Assembly: GCA_023442755.1 (NCBI GenBank)
Contig: JAEZXS010000373.1
Location: forward strand, 1 to 16,540
Length of the DNA stretch: 16,540 nt
Source of the DNA: Pseudomonadota bacterium
GTDB lineage: Bacteria > Desulfobacterota > Syntrophobacteria > Syntrophobacterales > Syntrophobacteraceae
Direction of reading: 5' to 3'
Below, piece after piece: positions 13,378-16,540 of this stretch; within the stretch, counting starts at the first letter, position 1; each line of letters starts with the position of its first letter. The position numbers were made by a program, and so were the translations under genes. The notes under the pieces were generated by a model that did not search any database, had not been told where the DNA came from, and saw only the letters and a list, made by a program, of their open reading frames with translations.

Positions 13378-15180
13378 TCAGATGGCTTCCAGGCCGAGGT
13401 CTTTCAGTTTGGCGTCGCCAGGCCTGGTGGTTTCCGGGTCCCATCCACGGGTTTGGTAGTACTGGGTCAGCAGGGAATCGAACTGCTCCCGGTTCAGCAC
13501 CGCGCCCTTCTTTGGCCCGATCGTGAAGGCATCTTCGAAAAACCGGTCGGGAAGCCGGTCGTCAACACGCCGGAAGCCCTCGCGGTAGTTGAACATCTTC
13601 TCCAGGTTGAAGATCCTTTCCCCCGTTTTGAGAAATTCCGCCTTGTCGTATTCGTGCCCGGTTATCGCCCCGAGTATCGAAAACAGGGATTCTTCCAGCG
13701 CGGTTTCGCGCATCGGAAAGAAGCACATCCCGATCGAATCCAGCATGGCCCGCATGTTCTGCATCTCTATGTTGTCGCCGTTGAGGTGGCAGGCGCCCCG
13801 GTTTGCGGTAACGTAGGAAATGGCGCGCGGTGGGTTGGCCTGGACGTTGTGGGCAGCCAGTTCGTGGCCTTTCACGTGTATCGCGAATTTCTCGCTGCCG
13901 TTCCCGATTTTCCGGGAAAGGGCCAGCACGCCCTGGGATGCAAGGTCTCCCACCCCCTCGCGGGAGGCGATTTTGTCAATCATCGCAAGTGTCGCGTCGA
14001 CGTTTCCCCACTTCAAATCGATCCCGTCCAGGAATTTCCGATCGATCATCCTCTTTTCATAGGCTTCCATGAGAAATCCGATGACATTTCCGGTCGAGAT
14101 CTGGTCCAGGCCGAGGTCGTCGATGTTGTAGACGGCTTTGAGCATTCCGGCCATGTCGGATATGAGCAGATTGGACCCCAGCATGATTCCGGTCTCGTAC
14201 TCCGGACCGTCATGGACTATCCCGCCGTATTTGCCCCGCGCCAGCCCGCTCTTCTTGCAGGCCATCGGGCAGCAGTAGCAGGCGATGTCCCGTACCCAGA
14301 CGTCCCGTTTTGCCGCGTCGCCCCCGATTTTGTCCGCTTCCGGGAAAGTCCCCTCGCGGTAGTTTCGGACGGCCGCGGTTCCGGCATTGCTGTTCCCTGC
14401 TATGGACCGGGCGGTGCCCTGTTCCATGAGGACCTTGGTGAGCGGGGAGTTTTTAAGGGTCAGTCGTGCTTTTTCCAGGGCGGCAAGAAACCGCTTGTGG
14501 TCCGCCACGCCCGGCAGCCCGGAACCGCGGACGGCAATGGCCTTCAGGTTTTTGGAACCCATGATGCAGCCGACGCCGCCGCGTCCGGCCGCACGGGCTG
14601 CCGTATGGAGTATGCTCGCGTAGGAGACCGTTTTCTCGCCGGCCGGTCCTATGTAGCAGGTCTTGAACCGGCGGTCCCCCAGTTCCTTGAGGAAAACCCT
14701 GTCAAACGCATCGGTACGCATTCCGCGGAATTTCCGGGCATCCCGTATCTCGACCTTGCCGTCCTCGATTACGATGCTGCAGGTATCGTTCGCCCTTCCG
14801 GTGACAACGATCGCATCATAGCCCGCAAAACGAATCTCGGGGCCGAAGAAGCCCCCCATATTCGCGTAGCCCACCGTCGAGGCGCAGGGATAGTCGGATT
14901 TGAGAGGCGAGGTGCGTGGGGATTTGGTCACCACGCAGGTTCGCGAGGCGGCCGGGAAAGGAAATCCGGAAAGCGGTCCGGGCATGAAAATGAGCGGGTT
15001 GTCGGGCGAGAGCGGGTCGGCGCCGGGTTTTTTCATCCGGTCCCAAAGTATTTTCATTCCAAGTCCGCGTCCGCCTACGAATTTGGCTACGTCTGCGGCA
15101 GGGAGGGGCGCCTTTTCAATTTTTCCGCTCGTCAGGTCGACTTCCAGTATTACTCCGTGATAACCAGGCATGCCGCTCAT
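13378..15180 (-). CDS. Aldehyde:ferredoxin oxidoreductase family tungstopterin enzyme
   Basis: This 600-residue protein has the usual length of AOR-family enzymes, which bind tungsten (or molybdenum) with two pyranopterins and one [4Fe-4S] cluster and oxidise aldehydes or related substrates at low potential. Features: FVGGRGLGMKILW (34-46) and GRGGVGCIMGSKNLKAIAVRG (199-219), both family hallmarks; cluster cysteines C301, C304 and C308 in CYCCPMAC, with C486 (IGMCFF) as the fourth ligand; GPEYET (325-330); DLGLDQISTG (355-364); and NRGACHLNG (460-468) at the pterin. No signal peptide is present. The frame extends upstream, but the ATG at 15180 has GGAGGT before it and overlaps the stop of the Fe-S gene (ATGA), which marks translational coupling. 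The segment KGHELAAHNVQANPPRA differs from the more usual KGxELPxHDPR. The substrate is unknown; relatives include E. coli YdhV and AorB. Confidence 0.93.
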   Translation of the reverse strand: MSGMPGYHGVILEVDLTSGKIEKAPLPAADVAKFVGGRGLGMKILWDRMKKPGADPLSPDNPLIFMPGPLSGFPFPAASRTCVVTKSPRTSPLKSDYPCASTVGYANMGGFFGPEIRFAGYDAIVVTGRANDTCSIVIEDGKVEIRDARKFRGMRTDAFDRVFLKELGDRRFKTCYIGPAGEKTVSYASILHTAARAAGRGGVGCIMGSKNLKAIAVRGSGLPGVADHKRFLAALEKARLTLKNSPLTKVLMEQGTARSIAGNSNAGTAAVRNYREGTFPEADKIGGDAAKRDVWVRDIACYCCPMACKKSGLARGKYGGIVHDGPEYETGIMLGSNLLISDMAGMLKAVYNIDDLGLDQISTGNVIGFLMEAYEKRMIDRKFLDGIDLKWGNVDATLAMIDKIASREGVGDLASQGVLALSRKIGNGSEKFAIHVKGHELAAHNVQANPPRAISYVTANRGACHLNGDNIEMQNMRAMLDSIGMCFFPMRETALEESLFSILGAITGHEYDKAEFLKTGERIFNLEKMFNYREGFRRVDDRLPDRFFEDAFTIGPKKGAVLNREQFDSLLTQYYQTRGWDPETTRPGDAKLKDLGLEAI

Positions 15181-15902
15181 TTTGGACCTCCGAAATCTGC
15201 CGTGCCATACCAGCTCATTGCCAGTTCCGCGGCAATTTTCTCGGGGGCAAGGCCGTGGAATTTCCCACCGGACACAACCTCGACGAGGCTTAGCGCCCCG
15301 AAGGGGCACCACTTTACACATTGCGGGTCGCCGCTGCAGAGGTTGCAGAGGTGCTCGGGCGAACCCGTTTTCGGGTTTGGGACGATCACCCCCGTCCTCT
15401 TGGCGCCGCAGGCCTCGGAGCAGCTTCCGCACCCGGTGCACCGGTCGGCGTCGTTGCGTATGGTGCGAGTCAATTCGTCCCGGTAGAGCGCCCGTCTTCC
15501 GGTCCGGGGATCAGGGTCGACCGGGCAGGCCTCCACGCAGGGAGCGTCCCCGCACATGGCGCAGACATTCGGGATGTCCACATCCGGGTTGAAATTCTCG
15601 ACCCGAATGTTCGAAAAGTAGGGATTGCCGAGCCCCGGCATGGTCTCGCCATTGACCGCAACCGGCCTGTTCCGGGACGAGCACACGGTTTCGCAGGTCC
15701 TGCACCCGGTACATTTTCCATAGTCTACGAGGACCATTTTCGAGACGGGCTGCCCCGAGTCCGCCCAAGCCGCATGGATGCCCATCCGGTTGAACAGGAA
15801 GAGCGCACCTCCTCCGATCCCGGCGCTTTTCACGAATGCCCTGCGGGTGATCTTCGGACCTTCGCACCGGCTTACCCCGTCGTCATTCTTTTCCCCATCC
15901 AT
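15177..15902 (-). CDS. Tat-signal 4x[4Fe-4S] ferredoxin-like electron transfer protein
   Basis: This is a 241-residue DmsB/HybA/YdhY-type polyferredoxin. Residues 17-47 are a twin-arginine signal: ITRRAFVKSAG, a hydrophobic stretch, then HAAWA with a likely cut before Asp48. Sixteen cysteines in four groups can hold four cubane clusters: C64/67/70/74, C114/117/122/126, C155/158/161/165 and C186/189/195/199. It should pass electrons to or from the AOR encoded directly downstream, whose start codon overlaps this stop. In the AOR complex of Aromatoleum the equivalent small subunit, AorA, is cytoplasmic, whereas E. coli YdhY, partner of the AOR-like YdhV, has an N-terminal segment resembling this one. 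The frame opens at a TTG at 15908, but the ATG at 15902 has GGGAG at proper spacing, so I chose that. Confidence 0.92.
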   Translation of the reverse strand: MDGEKNDDGVSRCEGPKITRRAFVKSAGIGGGALFLFNRMGIHAAWADSGQPVSKMVLVDYGKCTGCRTCETVCSSRNRPVAVNGETMPGLGNPYFSNIRVENFNPDVDIPNVCAMCGDAPCVEACPVDPDPRTGRRALYRDELTRTIRNDADRCTGCGSCSEACGAKRTGVIVPNPKTGSPEHLCNLCSGDPQCVKWCPFGALSLVEVVSGGKFHGLAPEKIAAELAMSWYGTADFGGPK

Positions 15903-16070
15903 AGTCAAACTCCCGTTTGGCCGGACCGTGTCAAAGCCCGGCTGTCAGCTTCATCGAATCCTTTTTTCCAATACCCTCCGCACCAGGCGCAGGTTCAGCA
16001 AATGTAATGATCTATTCATCACGGGAGAATAGCAAGCATGGTTTTTCGGGGCAGGAAAACCCCAGGAAAG
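15903..16070 (-). other. Intergenic region upstream of the Fe-S/AOR operon
   Basis: These 168 bases separate the CbiR-like gene from the Fe-S gene on the same strand. A TTGACA is present at about 15926-15932, but its partner -10 would fall on the start codon region, so it is not convincing. GGGG-N8-CCCC (about 16048-16063) could form a short hairpin. No gene is visible here. Confidence 0.3.
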
Positions 16071-16540
16071 TCATCCGGCAGAAGTGATACCGATTTCCAT
16101 CCTCTGAAGGGACGGAATCAATTCCTTTAGAGAAAAGACCTCCAGCGAGACCCCTCCGGAATAGGACTCTCCGAGCGCCCGGCGGATCGTGTCCCACACA
16201 TCGTCCGGAATCCACTGGACTCCCACGTGGTCCTTGCCGTTTTTCACCCCGTGCAGATGGACCATCGAACACCTTGCGAGGTATTGCCGAATCGTTACCG
16301 CCAGTTCGAAACCGCCGCGAAGCATGTGGCCTATGTCCAGGCAGAGGTGCATGCCGAAACGGTCGGCAAGGGGCAGGACCGTCTCCGGGGGATAATCGAG
16401 GTTTTCCAGGGCGATCCGACGCGGATCGATCCCGCCATCGACCAGTTTTTCGAGCGATTCGGAAGTCCGATCCAGCCACGCCTGCCGGTCGGGGCTCCTG
16501 CTGCCGTCGGCATTTTCGCTTTCGCAGTGAAGGACACAGG
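16071..16540 (-). CDS. cbiR: CbiR-like TIM-barrel protein (cobamide remodelling), 5' truncated
   Basis: The C-terminal 155 residues of a xylose-isomerase-like (AP endonuclease 2 family) TIM-barrel protein are visible; the frame stays open to the window end. Segments in order: VLHCE, AWLDRTSESLEKLVDGGIDP, RRIALENLDYPPETV, LCLDIGHMLRGGFEL, MVHLHGVKNGKDHVGV and SLEVFSLKELIPSLQRM. The E, D, H and E in ALENLDYP, CLDIGH, VHLHG and SLEVF are at positions expected for metal ligands of this fold. The wording matches what I recall of CbiR, the cobamide-remodelling enzyme that removes the lower ligand nucleotide of a cobamide so a different one can be installed; this was not searched. A generic sugar-phosphate isomerase/epimerase is the alternative. 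The ATG at 16352 is internal. The gene lies 168 bases upstream of the Fe-S/AOR pair on the same strand. Confidence 0.8.
   Translation of the reverse strand, partial: CVLHCESENADGSRSPDRQAWLDRTSESLEKLVDGGIDPRRIALENLDYPPETVLPLADRFGMHLCLDIGHMLRGGFELAVTIRQYLARCSMVHLHGVKNGKDHVGVQWIPDDVWDTIRRALGESYSGGVSLEVFSLKELIPSLQRMEIGITSAG

Noticed and set aside
13453..15486. A 677-residue open frame on the plus strand, antisense to the AOR gene
   Set aside because: It mirrors the codon structure of a GC-rich gene on the other strand. The translation has no recognisable domain, while the minus strand has clear AOR motifs throughout.
16040..16070. Intrinsic terminator after the CbiR-like gene
   Set aside because: The GGGG-N8-CCCC stem is short and no convincing T-run follows on the minus strand.
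16012..16479. A 155-residue minus-strand frame overlapping the CbiR-like gene
   Set aside because: The neighbouring frame gives an unbroken TIM-barrel sequence with metal-ligand motifs; this one does not.

Overview
The window looks like an accessory-rich stretch of a chromosome from an anaerobic or microaerophilic Gram-negative bacterium, most likely of the Desulfobacterota (deltaproteobacteria). This placement is an inference from gene content: a tungsten-type aldehyde:ferredoxin oxidoreductase with a twin-arginine 16-cysteine Fe-S partner, a cobamide-remodelling CbiR-like protein, a VPLPA/PEP-CTERM surface protein, PAS histidine kinases with a 'DLQEPLR' H-box, and a short-Q-loop cytochrome bd oxidase. 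The sequence is GC-rich by eye except for one AT-rich promoter region (about 1980-2168). I saw no tRNA, rRNA, CRISPR array, transposase or integrase.

Layout, left to right. (1) 2-1228 (+): the C-terminal part of a ClC chloride channel/antiporter with a CBS pair, cut by the window edge. (2) 1252-1929 (-): a secreted PEP-CTERM-type protein. An AT-rich region upstream holds a plausible promoter, several dyads, and a stem that could hide the ribosome binding site. (3) 2169-3539 (-): a PhzF-family isomerase followed closely by a small two-helix membrane protein of unknown function. (4) 3983-5250 (+): a 96-residue conserved-looking unknown and a two-domain universal stress protein. (5) 5251-5676: a cluster of hairpins with three copies of a REP-like palindrome, the last lying inside the 3' end of the next gene. 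(6) 5620-9927 (-): two adjacent, clearly paralogous membrane histidine kinases, with no response regulator in the window. (7) 10150-12550 (+): cydAB, divergent from the kinases, then a YdfG-like short-chain dehydrogenase at 12591-13373. A symmetrical hairpin sits between cydB and the dehydrogenase. (8) 13378-15902 (-): a translationally coupled pair, a Tat-signal 4x[4Fe-4S] protein and an AOR-family tungstopterin enzyme. (9) 16071-16540 (-): the C-terminal part of a CbiR-like TIM-barrel protein, cut by the window edge.

How the genes may work together. cydAB would burn quinol with O2 and protect oxygen-sensitive enzymes such as the AOR. The divergent kinases, one with a four-cysteine PAS segment, could monitor redox state or oxygen (inference only). 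The Tat-tagged Fe-S protein next to a leaderless AOR resembles the E. coli YdhY-YdhV pairing and poses a topology question. The most unusual items are this Tat/AOR pair, the REP element that has become coding sequence, the cysteine-bearing PAS domain, and the candidate SD-sequestering stem before the PEP-CTERM gene. I do not see a clearly new multi-gene defence or mobile system here.
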